Assembly: GCA_030035585.1 (NCBI GenBank)
Contig: CM057473.1
Location: 5,444,501 to 5,508,500 of the forward strand
Length of the DNA: 64,000 nt
Reading direction: 5' to 3'
From: Dugong dugon
Taxonomy: Eukaryota > Chordata > Mammalia > Sirenia > Dugongidae
The position numbers were made by a program, and so were the translations under genes. The notes below the pieces were generated by a model. That model worked only from the letters and a program-made list of their open reading frames with translations, had not been told where the DNA came from and did no database searches. Below, piece by piece: positions 12,327 through 24,835 of this stretch. Each line of letters begins with the position of its first letter. The first letter of the stretch is position 1.

Positions 12327-13150
12327 TTTTTAAAAAAATTACTGTACTTTAGATGAAGGTTTACAGAACACACTAGCTTCTCATTAAAAAGTTAGTCCAT
12401 GTATTGTTTTATGACATTGGTTAACAACCCCACGACATGTCAGTACTCCCCCTTCTTGACCTTGGGTTCCCTGTTAGTAGCTTTCCTATCCCCTCCTGCC
12501 TGCTAGTCCTTGCCCCTGGGCTGGTGTGCCCCTTTAGTCTTGTTTTGTTTTATAGGCCTGTCTAATGTTTGGCTGAAGGGTGAACCTCAGGAGTGACTTC
12601 ACTACTGAGCTAAAAGGGTGTCCGGGGGCCATACTCTTGGGGTTTCTCCAGTCTCTGTCAAGCCAGTAAGTCTGGTCTTTTTTGAGTTAGAATTCTGTTC
12701 TACATTTTTCTCCAGCTCTGTCTGGGACCGTCTATTGTGATCCCTGTCAGAGCAGTCAGTGGTGGTAGCCGGGCACCATCTAGTTTTTCTGGGCTCAGCC
12801 TGGTGGAGGCTGTGGTCGTCATGGTCCATTACTCCTTTGGACTAATCTTTCCCTTGTGTCTTTAGTATTCCTCATTTTCTCTCACTCCTGTAGGGGTGAG
12901 ACCAGTGGAGTATCTTCGATGGCCACTCACAGGCTTTTAAGACCCCAGATGCTACTCACCAAGGTAGAATGTAGAACATTATAAACTGTGTTATGCCAGT
13001 TGAGCTAGATGTCCCCCGAGACCATGGTTCCCACTCCCCTCAGCCCAGTAATTTGGTCCCTCAGGGAGTCTGGATTTGTCCAGGGAGCTTCCACGACCTT
13101 ACCACTTCCCCAGTATTGTGTACTGTCTTACCCTTCACCAGAGTTTTCTG
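12327..13150 (-). mobile_element. L1 3'UTR fragment
   Basis: Same sequence order as the 3'UTR of the L1 at 28985-30130: actttagatgaaggtttaca, gacattggttaacaacccca, gcagtcagtggtggtagccg, cttttaagaccccagatgct. 3' end at left after a T-rich stretch. No ORF2 remains. Past 13150 the match fades and the sequence becomes C/T-rich. Confidence 0.85.
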
Positions 13151-14940
13151 GCCTTTTTCAACGAGATGTCTCAGCCTTACAGTACTGGACTGATTCTTCC
13201 GTTTCCGCCCCACCTCCCCCACCCCAGGTTTCCGCAGATGGATTTCCTTTCCTTTGTCTCCTCGCCTTCCTCTCGGTTCTTAGCCTCCCCGCCTCCCACT
13301 AGCAATTCCCCTTGTGCCTGTGGCAGAGCAGTTTAGCCATCTCTGTTGCTTTGACTTCTGTGAGTCTCCTCTTCTTACCCCAAGGGCTTAGCAAAGCAAT
13401 TTCCTAAATGAGACGGTTCTTTCATTAAGAAGAATTAGCTGCTAGCTGTTTCTATAATAACCACCATATTAAGGCAAAACAGAAGTCTTTAAAAAATGTT
13501 TGCCTTTGCTCTGGGCTGCTTAGGCTTCCTCCTAACAGGCTCCACTCACATTTCCTAGAGAAATTCTTTCCTTCTCCACTGTCATTAGAATTACTTCGGA
13601 CAAGTCTGAAACCCCCCAAGTCAAGCATTATCCACCACTTCAGGAGCTCTCTTTCAGAACTTTAGGTCCTAAAGTTTAATGAGCACCTTTAACCCTGTTA
13701 CCAGGGTGTCTGGTGACACCTTGTGAGCTGTTCTTGGCCACAGCTATTGCAGGTCACCAAGAGAGCTGTTGTTAGTTGCCGTGGAGTGGATTCCAATTCA
13801 CGGTGACGGCACGTGTGCACTTTAATCACAGCTCATACGGAAACTCGGAATTTCTGTTGGAATTTTGAATGTTACTCATGATTCAAAAGGATGGAGTTGT
13901 AATTGTTAAATATTACAAGTACTTTGGGCTCTATATTTCGTTAACTGTATGCACTAAGAAACTCAGAATCTATTTGACTGCAACGGGTTTGGTTCGGTTT
14001 TGAAAGGAGCTATGTATGGTTAAAACTCTACTATAATTTTAAATACATTGACATTTTTATTTAGTTAAAATCAGACCCTTCAAAGCTTTATTTAAATGAA
14101 AGGGAAAAGGGAGTGGGGAATGATTACTTACTGAATGTTTAAGTGTTCCAGGCATTACCTTATTTGACCCTTGCGAACTCTATATGGTAGGTTCCATTAT
14201 TATTTCCATTTCCAGGTAAGAAAAGGGGGTTCCGGTGGTTAATACTTTACCTAAGGTCACACAGGTATTTAAGGGGTAGAGCCTAGTTTTCATATGTAAT
14301 CTATGGAAACTGTGTAATCATAGCACACTACGAGACAGTTTAGATTTTTTTGGTTTTTGCTTGCTTAATCTAAATAACCTGAATTTCCTGGATAACTGGG
14401 TTTTCTGTAATGGCAATATTTGTGAACTCATCCTGAATCTATTGGTCATGGTTGGTTCAAAGGGTTTTACCATGATAGTGGCTGGTTTTTTTTTTTTCTT
14501 TCATTTTACTCTTTACTTGTTGATAACCTGTAGTCCCACTGCTTATATTAAAGCTGAGACATTGAGCTTCACCACTGGACCACTACAGTTAAGTCACTGT
14601 CTTAATTGGAAGAGGGCGAATGTTAATTATCTTAATTAACATTACGATATTTTCAGTACCAAGAGTGCCCAGGAGGCTTTTTAATCTGGAAATCCACCTG
14701 ATGATAATAGGAAAAAATTAGCCCTTGCTCCTACAGTTAAATTTAAAGGTGAAAATAAGTACAGTGCAGCTGAATGGGATTATTAGTTGGTGTCAAACGT
14801 TGTAACTTTACAAGTTACAAATATTTTCTTTCCCCACCACCTCTTCCTAAGATGATTGTAGGAAATTTCAAGTACAGCATAGACACCTTGTACTCTGTAC
14901 AATTTGGCGTTTAGTTTTCTAGTTTTAATGTCCTTTCGTA
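13150..14940. other. Intergenic sequence with MIR and a SINE scrap
   Basis: A 55-bp SINE tail scrap lies at 13768-13822 (gttgttagttgccgtggagt) and a MIR at 14108-14292. The rest is unrecognised. Confidence 0.55.
14108..14292 (-). mobile_element. MIR SINE remnant
   Basis: Reversed MIR core: aggttccattattatttcca, aaggtcacacaggtatttaa, ggggtagagcctag. Confidence 0.75.
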
Positions 14941-14948
14941 AAACAGAA

Positions 14949-15145
14949 GGAGTCCTGGTGGCACAGTGGTTAAAGCACTCGGCTGCTAACTTAAGGTTCG
15001 AACCCACCCATGGCTCCGCGGGAGAAAGATGGGGCAGTCTGCTTCTGTAAAGATTTACAACATTGGAAACCCTGTGGGGGCAGTTCTACTCTTTCCCCGA
15101 GGGTTGCCATGAGTCAGAATCGACTCGATGGCAATTTTTTTTGGT
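14949..15145 (+). mobile_element. tRNA-Asn-like SINE, plus strand, both promoter boxes visible
   Basis: Pol III A box tggcacagtgg (14959-14969) and B box ggttcgaacc (14995-15004). The head with gctgctaac before the B box resembles tRNA-Asn(GTT). The tail cagaatcgactcgatggcaa equals the RTE 3' end. Confidence 0.9.
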
Positions 15146-15153
15146 TAGCGTAA

Positions 15154-15455
15154 GAGGGCAGTGATGGTTCAGTGCTAGAATTCTCACCTTCCACGTGGGA
15201 AACCTGAGTTCTGTTCTCAGCCAATGCACTCCATGTGCAGCCACCACCTATCTGTCATTGGAGGCTTGTGTGTTGCTATGATACTGAACAGGTTTCAGTG
15301 GAGCTTCCAGATTAAGACAGACTAGGAAGAAAGGGCTGACGAGCTACCTTTGAAAAAATCAGCCAGTGAAACCCTATGGGTCACAATGGCCCAATCTGCA
15401 ACCAATCATGGGATGGCGCAAGACTGGGCAGCGTTTGCTCTGCCGTGCATGGGCT
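15154..15455 (+). mobile_element. tRNA-Gly-headed SINE
   Basis: Head gatggttcagtgctagaatt and gccaatgcactcc, body gaacaggtttcagtggagct, tail gggatggcgcaagactgggc. Directly follows the SINE at 14949-15145. Confidence 0.85.
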
Positions 15456-15899
15456 TGGGGCTGGAGAGATGGCAGAAGTGGCAGAACAAACCCGACAGAG
15501 TTAACCCTTAATTTACTTCCTCTAGGACACGAAAGTCGTTGCTCCAAGTTTAAGAAATTTGGGGTCCACACACCAGATTTGGGTAGGGGGCTGAAGATTA
15601 GTAAGAATGTTGGTCTAATATTTGCTTGGGCTAGATTCCAGTGGATAATCTGAAAGTGGCCAACTGTTTTATTGCTGGATCCCAGAGCCAGGTGTTTATG
15701 TCTTCCTCAGTTGAACCTTACTATGAGAGACATTTCCGGTTCCTGGGAAAAGGACTCAAAACACTTGAATCAGCGATTTCCCACCTTACTTTCAGAAGTT
15801 CTCTAGAACATCAGGCTGCCTTAATATGAATTGGAAGCTTAGAATATTCTTCTTTCCTTACTTAAAAATAATTGGGATGAAGACTGTTGGTAATGCTCA

Positions 15900-16085
15900 G
15901 TGACACTTTGCTTTCTTGTAGTGCCTTTTATGTATGAATCACAAAGCATTTTGCAAACCATAACTCAGTTCTTGCAGCTCCCCAGTGAGTGAGGCAGGTC
16001 CCATTATGCCTGTTTTACAGATGGTTATGAAACAGACCCAGGGAGCTTCAATGAGCAGGCAGGGAGTCAGTGGGAAAGTCGGGGA
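15900..16085 (-). mobile_element. MIR-type remnant
   Basis: gcattttgcaaaccataact ... cattatgcctgttttacaga ... gagtcagtgggaaag, a reversed MIR/MIR3-like pattern. Confidence 0.6.
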
Positions 16086-16519
16086 AAGACCTCATGGAAC
16101 TTTTACCATCCTCCTTGAACTGAATGCCTTAAGAAGTGAGAGGAATTAATCAATGAGGAAGATAAATGGAGAGCCATTTGAAGGGCTGTTTTGCAAGGAG
16201 CAAGAATTGTTCTGATGAAATATTTAAGTTGTGCCTTAGCTTAAATGAATCTGAAATCGCAGTATATTTTGTTTTCCTGGAGGATCACCATGGCATACAA
16301 TTTGGTAGCCAATCTTTGAATTTAGCATTGATTTTATATATAGATGGGAGGTTTCTAGATCACACTTAGGGTAACTTTTGATGGCTTTTGGTATGTGACA
16401 TTGATAACAAAAGAGGAAGACATTTAAAATATGCCTACAGAAAAAGAAACACAATGGGAGATGCAAAGAATAATTTCAACCGGCGCAGAGTAATGTTTAG
16501 AAATACAACAATATACAAC

Positions 16520-16910
16520 ATCTGCCAGTTTGTCATACTGTGGTGATTTGTGTGTTGCTATGATACTGGAAGCAATGCCACTGGTATTTCAAATACCAGC
16601 AGTGTCATTCATGGTGGACAGGTTTCAGTGGAGCTTCCAGACTAAGATAGACTAGGAAGAAAGGCCTGGTGATGTACTTCTGAAAATTACCCCATGTAAA
16701 CTCTATGGCTCACAACAGAACGTTGTCCAATATAGTGCAGGGAGATGAGCTTCCTAGGTTGAAAGCCACTCAAATAGGCAGCGGCTGCAACAATGGACTT
16801 GAGCACACCAACGATCGTGAAGATGGCACAAGACCGGGCAACATTTTGTTCTGTTGTAAATGAGGTCTCTGGAAGTTGGATCTGACTCAGTGGCAACCAA
16901 CAACAACACA
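16520..16910 (+). mobile_element. RTE-tailed SINE (Gly family body), head lost
   Basis: Starts ctgccagtttgtcatactgt and ends gcaaccaacaacaacac, with the same body as the other Gly-family copies. Confidence 0.8.
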
Positions 16911-17164
16911 ATTAAAAAAAGAGAAACCTCTTTCCATAGAAGCCAGCCAGTCAGTTCAGCCTCTGCCACACTTCAATCATTTCACTTAAAAGAGAATTCA
17001 ATTTGTTAAAAGCTCTTGAGAAGAAGGACTTCACTAGATAATGTTAGAAAATTGTCTGTTAGAGAAACTTGTACCATCTTTTCTGCTCTAATCATGTGCA
17101 ATACTATGGAACATGCAATTTAGATTTTTTGAGAGTAAACTAAATCTATCTCAGGGATTCTCAG

Positions 17165-17420
17165 ACCTTGGTGTCATGGCAACTTATGGAATACCAATCA
17201 ATTAAATTTCATGGCCAAAGCAATCTTTTCAGCCCCACATCCTCTTCCAGAACTTTGCCACTCAGCTACCAAGAAGTGGAGTCTATTTCACTTTCCCTTG
17301 GACCTGAGTGGGCCTTTGTGACCGCCTTGATACATACAATGGAGCAGAAGAGACGTCGTGTGATGTCTAGGTTTGGGAATTTTACTCCAGGCAAAGCAGC
17401 ACAGGGGAAGTGAGACAGAA
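17165..17420 (+). mobile_element. Possible MLT1-like LTR fragment
   Basis: gaagtggagtctatttcact ... cctgagtgggcctttgtgac ... gggaattttactccaggcaa resembles the interior of MLT1-type LTRs from memory. Ends are unclear. Confidence 0.4.
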
Positions 17421-17936
17421 AAGAAGACCCAGCCACCGTACGATGTGTTGTTGAATTGACCACCATTGCAAGCGACTTGTGCAGAATCCAATGGGACTTT
17501 CTGAAATGAGTCTTAGAACCATCCACCTACAGGATGAAAGAAGCATTCATCCATCGGTTCACATCCCCTGTGGCTTAAGCATGGCCCCACTTCTGGGTGG
17601 TACATACAAGAATGCAGAGCAAGCTCACATGGGCTGTCCTTGCCACGGCATCAGAGAAGACCCAGGACAGGAAGCAAGGCATGGGCAAGTGGCCTCAAAG
17701 TGAAGGAAGTGCCACTGATTGCACCACTGTGAAGCTGGTTAAGTCTGTGCAGAGAGGTGGCAGTAAGAAGTGGGATGAAATGGCTTTGAAGCAGTGCGTA
17801 GGAATATCCAATGCACTTGGCAGACTGTCTCTCTCTCTCTGGGACTTGGTTTCTCATCAGTCAGATGAGAGAATTGGACTAGAAGACTTCAAGACCCTTC
17901 CGATGCTATCAGTCTAATTACCAACCTGATATACCA

Positions 17937-18123
17937 GCTGCCGTAGAGTCAATTACAACTCACGGCGACCCCATGTGTGTCGGAGTAGAACTGTGCTCCA
18001 TAGGGTTTTTTGGAAGTAGATTGCCAGGCATTTCTTCTGAGATGTCTCTGGGTGGACTTGAACCACCAATATTTCAGTTAGCAGCCAAGTGTTTAACCAT
18101 TTGCACCACCCAGGGGCTCCATA
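17937..18123 (-). mobile_element. tRNA-Asn-like SINE, first of a double insertion
   Basis: agctgccgtagagtcaatta ... gtttaaccatttgcaccacc. Flanked by aacctgatatacca at 17923-17936 and 18124-18137. Confidence 0.92.
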
Positions 18124-18137
18124 AACCTGATATACCA

Positions 18138-18291
18138 CCAAAGTTGCTGTCGAGTTGACTCCGACTCATAGCGACCCTATAGGACAAAGTAGAACTGCCC
18201 CACAGAGTTTCCAAGGAGCGCCTGGTGGATTCGAACTGCTGGCCTTTTGGTTAGCAGCAGAGCTCTTAACCGCTGCACCACCAGGGCTCCA
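18138..18291 (-). mobile_element. tRNA-Asn-like SINE, second of a double insertion
   Basis: gttgctgtcgagttgactcc ... cttaaccgctgcaccaccag. Left flank aacctgatatacca (18124-18137), right flank aacctgatata (18292-18302): the same target again. Confidence 0.92.
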
Positions 18292-18430
18292 AACCTGATA
18301 TAGTCCTGGACTAATGCTACACTCAGGACAGGCAGGTAAGACCTAGAAACGTTGGGTTGAAAGGGCACAAACAGAGGCCAGCTAGGAGATGATAAGACAA
18401 GACCTTCCTTATATTTCTCCTGTTTCCTGC

Positions 18431-18875
18431 GTGTTGTTGTTGTTGTTGTTAGGGACTGTCAGGTCGGCTCTGAATCATAGCGGCCCTATGTACAACAGAA
18501 TGAAACACTGCCGGGTCCTGCACCATCTTCACAATCATTGCTATGCTTGAGCCCATTATTGCAGCTACTGTGTCAATCCATCTTATTGAGGGTCTTCCTT
18601 TTTATCTCTGACCCTCTACTTTACCAAGCATGATGTCCTTCTCCAGGGACTGGTCCCTCCTGATAACACGTCCGAAGTGTGTGAGACAAAGTCTCACCAC
18701 CTTCACTTCTAAGGAGCATTCTGCCTATACTTCTTCCAAGACAGATTTGGTCGTTCTTCCGGCAGTCCCTGGCATTCAGTATTTTTCGCCAACGCCATAA
18801 TTCAAAGGCATCAATTCTTTGGTCTTCCTTATTCATCGTCCAGCTTTCACATGCATATGAGGCTCCTAGCATAAT
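18431..18875 (-). mobile_element. RTE-type LINE 3' fragment
   Basis: (GTT)n at 18431 is the reverse complement of the usual (AAC)n 3' end. The minus strand reads ESWTMNKEDQRIDAFELWRW further in. Broken by frameshifts. Confidence 0.9.
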
Positions 18876-18970
18876 CCTGGGTACTTAGGAGGCCCTGAAT
18901 AATTCTGAATTAGGGAAGAATTATACATCTTGAGAAATATGGAATGAATGGAGTCTTCTTTCTCAAGTCC

Positions 18971-19427
18971 TGTCTTAATTTTCTGGTGCTGTTGTAAGAC
19001 AAATACCACAAGTGAGTGGCTTTAAAGAACAGACGTTTATTTTCTCACAGTTTATGAGGCTAGAAGTTTGAATTCAGGGTGTGGCTAGTGGGGGAGGCTT
19101 TTTTTGGGATCTATTTCAGCTTCTAGCAGCCATCAATCCTTGGAGTTCCTGGGCTTGTAGATTCATCTGCCTCCATCATCATCAGCTAACAGCTGTCTTC
19201 CCTGTGTCTGCTTGCTTGCCTCTATCTATCCTGCTCTTTTTGTAACTCAGAAGTGATTAGGTTGAGGACATGCCCTACATGACATGACCTCCATTGATTG
19301 ATTGATTACATTACACTAGATTGCATTATGGATGGTGATTGCATCACATTAGATTAGATTATATCCACAGGCGCAGGGGTTAGAATTCCAACACATATTT
19401 TGAGGGGATACATTTCAATCCATAATA
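18971..19427 (-). mobile_element. MaLR-type LTR
   Basis: tgtcttaattttctggtgct ... tttcaatccataata. The target duplication is no longer clear. Confidence 0.82.
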
Positions 19428-19586
19428 AGCTTTATATATAAACACTACTCACCTGTGGTTACAAGTAGATTCACTTCTTATTACTTGGAAGGTAGAAATT
19501 GGAGCATATCCCAGCTACTCATGGGTTTTCCCACATGAGAGTTGGTTGTGGCCAAAATCTTAGGATTCTACTCACCTTTGTTGATA

Positions 19587-19765
19587 CCAGTTTCCTTCAA
19601 GGTGATTCTGACTCATGGCATCCCCATATGTGTCAGAGTAGAATTGTGCTCCACAGGGTTTTCAATGGCTTATTTTTTGAAGGTAGATCACCAGACCTTT
19701 TTTCCGAAGTGCCTTTTGGTTAACAGCCAAGCGCTTAACCATTTGCACCACCCAGGGACTCCCAT
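19587..19765 (-). mobile_element. tRNA-Asn-like SINE with perfect TSD
   Basis: Target duplication ctttgttgata at 19576-19586 and 19766-19776. Head aaccatttgcaccacccagg at right. Confidence 0.92.
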
Positions 19766-19842
19766 CTTTGTTGATAGCACTTTGATTTTGATCCCCAATG
19801 AAGGCACTCATGAAAAAATACGTAAATTTGGAAACAATCATT

Positions 19843-19858
19843 GAGAGAGAGAGAGAGA
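19843..19858. repeat. GA microsatellite
   Basis: About eight ga units. Confidence 0.85.
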
Positions 19859-21027
19859 ATTATTCAGAGTAGAATTTCTCAACCTTATCACTATCCTCCG
19901 AGGGTTTACTTTTGCAAGTTGTGTAGCTGGTGATCGCTGTTTTAAGTTCTAAAAGCAGCATCTGTTTTTGCTGGTCTTTGCTTGCTTCTTTCACCTTTGA
20001 CTTTCTTCTCTACAGTTCCCTCTAGCCCACATGATTCAACCCTTACTATGGCTGATGCTTTTTGAAAGAGTTTGGAGAATGAATTTCAGTTCAGTTTTGT
20101 GGCACAAATCACCCGGCCTTTAGGGATATATAATCTCTCGGTTAATAAGGATTCTGGTGACTCAACACAGAGGCTGGTGTCAAGTTAAAAAAATAAAAAG
20201 CAGAGCAATTCAATCAAGATTGTATTTAATTTTTAAAACAACCATTATATTCTGTACTTAAACTTTTGAATTTCCTTTTTATATTTCTGAAAACAATGAA
20301 TAGCTTTGATTTGAGAGCGTGAGCATCCTGAAAAAAGTACAGAATAACATAATCTCATTCTATATTAATTTTCCCTCAAGTTCACTATTGTTCCATTTGA
20401 TAAGACTAAGTGATTTTCTTCGAACTGGCATTTGTCTACAGTATTACCAACTTTGCGATGAAAAATATCCTTTCTGCATATCAAAACTTTAATCTCCCAC
20501 ACATACATAACTCATTTTCCTCTCAAATGCTTGGCCTTCTAAGTGATTGCTGTGATTCAGTTCTGAGTGAAAGAACGTATCATTTCCAGCCTGTGATAAT
20601 TACTGTATAAGGGTTAGAATTATTTTATACAAATGAGAACAAATTATCCATCAGTGATGAAGTTCTTTAATCTTCCCCTGTCGCTCATCACACCCTCCCT
20701 TCTCTTCAAGCTCTGCAGACACCAGAATAATTTCATAAGGCTTTTTTGCTGAGTTGGAATTTCAGGTTGCACATAACTATGGAGCGATAGCTGCTGGCCG
20801 TATAATTTTTTCTTACATTCCAATGAAAGGATGATTTATTGATTTCATTTAACAATATTATAGAATTAGAATTGGGTAAAGCTTTTCAAGCTTCACCTGG
20901 CTGACAGCTCCTGCTTCTTCCCTTTTGCTCACTTACAGTGAATCCAAATAAATAGTCTAAATTCTTGTATTTAAAAATAAAATGCACAAGAGTATTAAAT
21001 AGCCTTCCCCACTCCACCCTGGATCTT
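19850..21027. other. Unannotated intergenic sequence
   Basis: No gene or clear repeat. Confidence 0.6.
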
Positions 21028-21036
21028 ATAAGATAC

Positions 21037-21191
21037 CAAACCCATTGCCATCGAATCTATTCCAACTCATAGCGACCCTATAGGACAGAGTAGAACTGCT
21101 CCATAGGGTTTCTAAGGAGTCACTGGTGGATTTGAACTGCCGACCTTTTGGTTAGCAACCCAGCTCTTAACCACTGCACCGCCAAGGCTCC
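21037..21191 (-). mobile_element. tRNA-Asn-like SINE
   Basis: Flanked by tataagata / tataggata (one difference). Complete head and tail. Confidence 0.9.
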
Positions 21192-21239
21192 TATAGGATA
21201 AGCAGTTATATATATTTTCCAGAGAGTCTTCCATTTTGC

Positions 21240-23362
21240 AGGTCTTGCACATCAAGGATATCATACATAAAGAAAGCAATTGGTCATTAAAAAGACAGGA
21301 AAGAAAGAAAAGACCAAAATGGGTGTCAGAAGAGATTCTGAAACTTTCTCTTGAACATAGAACAGCTAAAGGGAAAGGAATAAATGATGAAATAAAAGAG
21401 CTGAACAGAAGATTTCAAAGGGCTTCTCGAGAAGACAAAGTAAAGTGTTATAATGAAATGTGCAAAGACCTGGAGTTAGAAAACAAAAAAGAAAGAACAC
21501 ACTCAGTATTTGTCAAGTAGAAAGAACTGAAGAAAAAAATTAAAGCCTCAAGTTGCGATATCAAACGATTCTATGGGCAAAATATTGACCAATGCAAGAA
21601 ACGTCAAAAGGAAAAGAAAGGCATACACAAAGGCACTGTACCAAAAAGAATTGGTAGACATTCAACTATTTCAAGAGGTAGCATATGATCAGGAACCGAT
21701 GGGACTGAAGGAAGAGGTCCAAGCTACACTGAAGGCATTGGCGAAAAACAAACAAAAAAACTCATTGTCGTCGAGTCGATTCCGACTCATATCGACCCTA
21801 TAGGACAGAGTAGAACTGCCCCATAGGGTTTCCAAGGAGCAGCTGTTGGACAGGAACTGCTAACCTTTTGGTTAGCAGCCAGATGCTTAACCACTGTGCC
21901 ACCAGGGCAGCGAAAAACAAGGCTCTAGGAATTGACGGAATACCAGTTGAGATGTTTCAACAAATGGATGCAACACTGGAGGTGCTCACTCATTTATGCC
22001 AAGAAATTTGAAGACAGCTACTTGGCCAGCTGACTGGAAGTGATCCATATTTGTGCCCATTCCAAAGAAAGTCCATCCAACAGAATGCAGAAATTATCTA
22101 ACAATACCATTGATATCACATGCAAGTAAAATTTTACTGAAGATAATTCATTGCCAGAAATTCAAGCTGAATTCAGAAGAGGACGTGAAATGAGGGATAT
22201 TATTGCTGATGTCAGATGGATCCTGGTTAAAAGCAGAGAATACCAGAAATACGTTTACCTGTGTTTTATTTATCGTGCAAAGGCATTTGACTGTATGGAT
22301 CATAACAAATTATGGATAGCAGTGGGAAGAGTGGGAATTCCGGAACACCTAATTGTGCTCATGAGGAACCTGTACTTAGACCAAGAGGCAGTCATTTGAA
22401 TAGAACAAGGGGATACTGGATGGTTTAAAGTCAGGAAAGGTGGGTGTCAGGGTTATATCCTTTCACCATACTTATTTAGTCTGTATGCTGAGCAAATAAT
22501 TGTAGAATCTGGACTATACGAAGAAGAATGTGGCATCAGGATTGGTGGAAGACTCAGTAATAACCTCTGATGTGCAGATGATACAAGCGTGCTTGCTAAA
22601 AGTGAAGAGGACTTGAAACACTTACTGATGAAGATCAAAGACTACAGCCTTCAGTATGGTTACATCTCAGCATAAAGAAAACAAAAATCCTCACAACTGG
22701 TCTAATAAGCAACATCATGATAAACAGAGAAAATATTGAAATTGTCAAGGATTTCATTTTACTCGGATCCACAATCAACACCCATGGAAGCACTAGTCAA
22801 GAAATCAAATGATGTACTTTATTGGGCAGATCTTTTGCAAAAGACCTCTTTAAAGTGTTGAAAAGCAAAGATACATTTTGAGGACTAAGGTGTGCCTGAC
22901 CCAAGCCCTGACGTTTTCAATAGCCTCATAGCATGTGAAAGCTGGGCAATGAATACGGAAGACCAAAGAACGGATGCCTTTGAAGTATGGTGTCGGCGAA
23001 GTAATACTGACTATACCGTGGACTGCCAGAAGGAGAAACAAGGCTGTCTTGGAAGAAGTACAGCCAGAATTCTCCTTAGAAGTGAGGATAGTGAGACTTT
23101 GTCGCAAGTATTTTGGACATGTTTTCAAGAGGGACCAGTCTCTAGAGAATGACACCATGCTTGGTAAGGTAGAGGGCCAGTGACAAAGAGGAAGGCCCTC
23201 AAGGCCTCAAGGAGATGAACTGACACAGTGGCTGCAACGATGAGCTCAAACACAGCAATGATTGTGAGGATGGCGCAGGACGGGGCAGCGTTTCCTTCTC
23301 TTGTACATCGGGTCGCTATGAGTCGGAACTGACTCGATGACATCTAACAACAACAACGACAC
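21240..23362 (+). mobile_element. RTE-type LINE copy, linker and RT domain to 3' end, split by a SINE
   Basis: The longest RTE copy here. It begins in the basic linker (KWVSEEILKLSLEHRTAKGK), runs through the RT (PEIQAEFRRGREMRDIIADV, CFIYRAKAFDCMDHNKLW) and the region before the C-terminus, and ends ctaacaacaacaacgac. The RT metal-binding box reads CADD near 22577-22590 instead of YADD, and stops and shifts are frequent. Interrupted at 21752-21909 by a SINE. Confidence 0.92.
21752..21909 (-). mobile_element. tRNA-Asn-like SINE inserted in the RTE copy
   Basis: Complete minus-strand SINE with tail at left (ctcattgtcgtcgagtcgat) and head at right (ttaaccactgtgccaccagg). Flanked by the 11-bp duplication gcgaaaaacaa at 21741-21751 and 21910-21920. 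Younger than its RTE host. Confidence 0.95.
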
Positions 23363-23878
23363 ACACAAAGAAATCTAAGATCCCTTAGGTTTAATTACTA
23401 AGAGATGCTATTGGCTTGTGACTGGAAGCCGACTATTTATGAAATCTTATTATAAAGTGATTTCAGAGTTTGTGAATCATGTTTTTCAGGTTTGCCACCT
23501 AGACCTGAAAAAGCAATTCAGTCCTCTGCTGTTCTCCACCAGATAGTGGTATGCTTCACCATTACAAATAATTGTAATTTTAAATCGTAGCTTCAAGCTG
23601 TTGATAGCTCTGTTCTTCTTTCTTTGCCTGTAGTGAGCTTGCGTTTTATTCTAACGAAGTAAAAATTGCAAAGGTTATACAGAATAATAATAATGATAAA
23701 ACACCCATATGAAGTGCTTGGAACTTACAGCCTAATATATTTTATTTTATTTTTTGTTAATCAATTGATGAACCTGGAAAAAAGATGAAGACCGTATCTT
23801 TTACAGTGCCACCTATGAGGAATTGATTGATTCTTTTTTTGAGATCATTTTTGCTCTATTTTAACCAAGGCGACTTAA

Positions 23879-24079
23879 CTAGTTGCTGTTGAGTTGACTT
23901 TGACTCATGGTGACCCCATCTGTGTCAGAGCAGAACTGTGCTCCATAAGGCTTTCAATGGCTGATTTTTCAAAAGTAGATCACCAGGCCTTTCTTGCGAG
24001 GTGCCTCTGGGTGGACTTGAAGCTCCAACCTCCTGGTTAGCAGTGAGTACATTAGCTTTCTGCATCACCCAGGGAATCC
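23879..24079 (-). mobile_element. tRNA-Asn-like SINE
   Basis: gttgctgttgagttgacttt ... gtagatcaccaggcctttct ... catcacccagggaatccc. Confidence 0.85.
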
Positions 24080-24159
24080 CAAGGCATCTTACATTTTTAA
24101 ATATTGCCAAAGTGGGTTGGTAGCTCATGGAGTTGGTTTTATTTGAATCTCAATTTAGC

Positions 24160-24300
24160 CAAATATAAACTGTGTGACCTTAGTTAGCCACTCAACCTCT
24201 CTGATCTTCAGTTCCTTCGATTACATAATACCCACCCCACAGCGTTGCTGGAAGGATTCAATGAGATGGTGTGTGTAAACGCTGGGCACCAACATCTTCT
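24160..24300 (+). mobile_element. MIR SINE remnant
   Basis: gtgtgaccttagttagccac, tctctgatcttcagttcctt, aaggattcaatgagatggtg. Confidence 0.75.
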
Positions 24301-24835
24301 TCTGTGTAACTTTACTCCTGACCACTTTTTCGGCATTTACACAAATACTTTTCTCCAGAAGCCTACTAATCCTCAGCTTGTAGAAGCCTTTAAACTGCTC
24401 ATCACTGTAAAGCAAGCAGCCAGCCCGTGTAATGGAGACATCCTCCTGGGTGGGGACAGCACACTCATAACATTGTGGTAAGTGGTCAGCTCTTTTCTTT
24501 CACCCTGAACCTGAGAACACGGGGCGAGTCATTGAGGGAGGTACCGGATGCTGAGGTCTGGCCCTGGGCACTCGTACTCCAGATCATAGCCCAGCATCTT
24601 CTTTTGGGGTGTGTTATTAGCCTCTAATTAGAGACCTGGGGTGCTCCCAGTGTGGCTTCAGTGGACTGAATAGAGACGAATAAAGCATTTTGCAAGGGAA
24701 CTTTTGATGAGTTCTAAGCATTAAGCTGTTTGCTCTGTGGATGTTTCAAATGCAATCTACCAGTAGCCCTCAAATATATACAGATCCTCCCTTCTCAATG
24801 TAGACAGGTTTTGAAATGAGTCAGATCTTACAGGT

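Noticed and set aside
14949-15010. tRNA gene candidate (A and B boxes)
   Set aside because: Acceptor stem and anticodon arm do not fold as a working tRNA, and the segment continues into a SINE body and tail.
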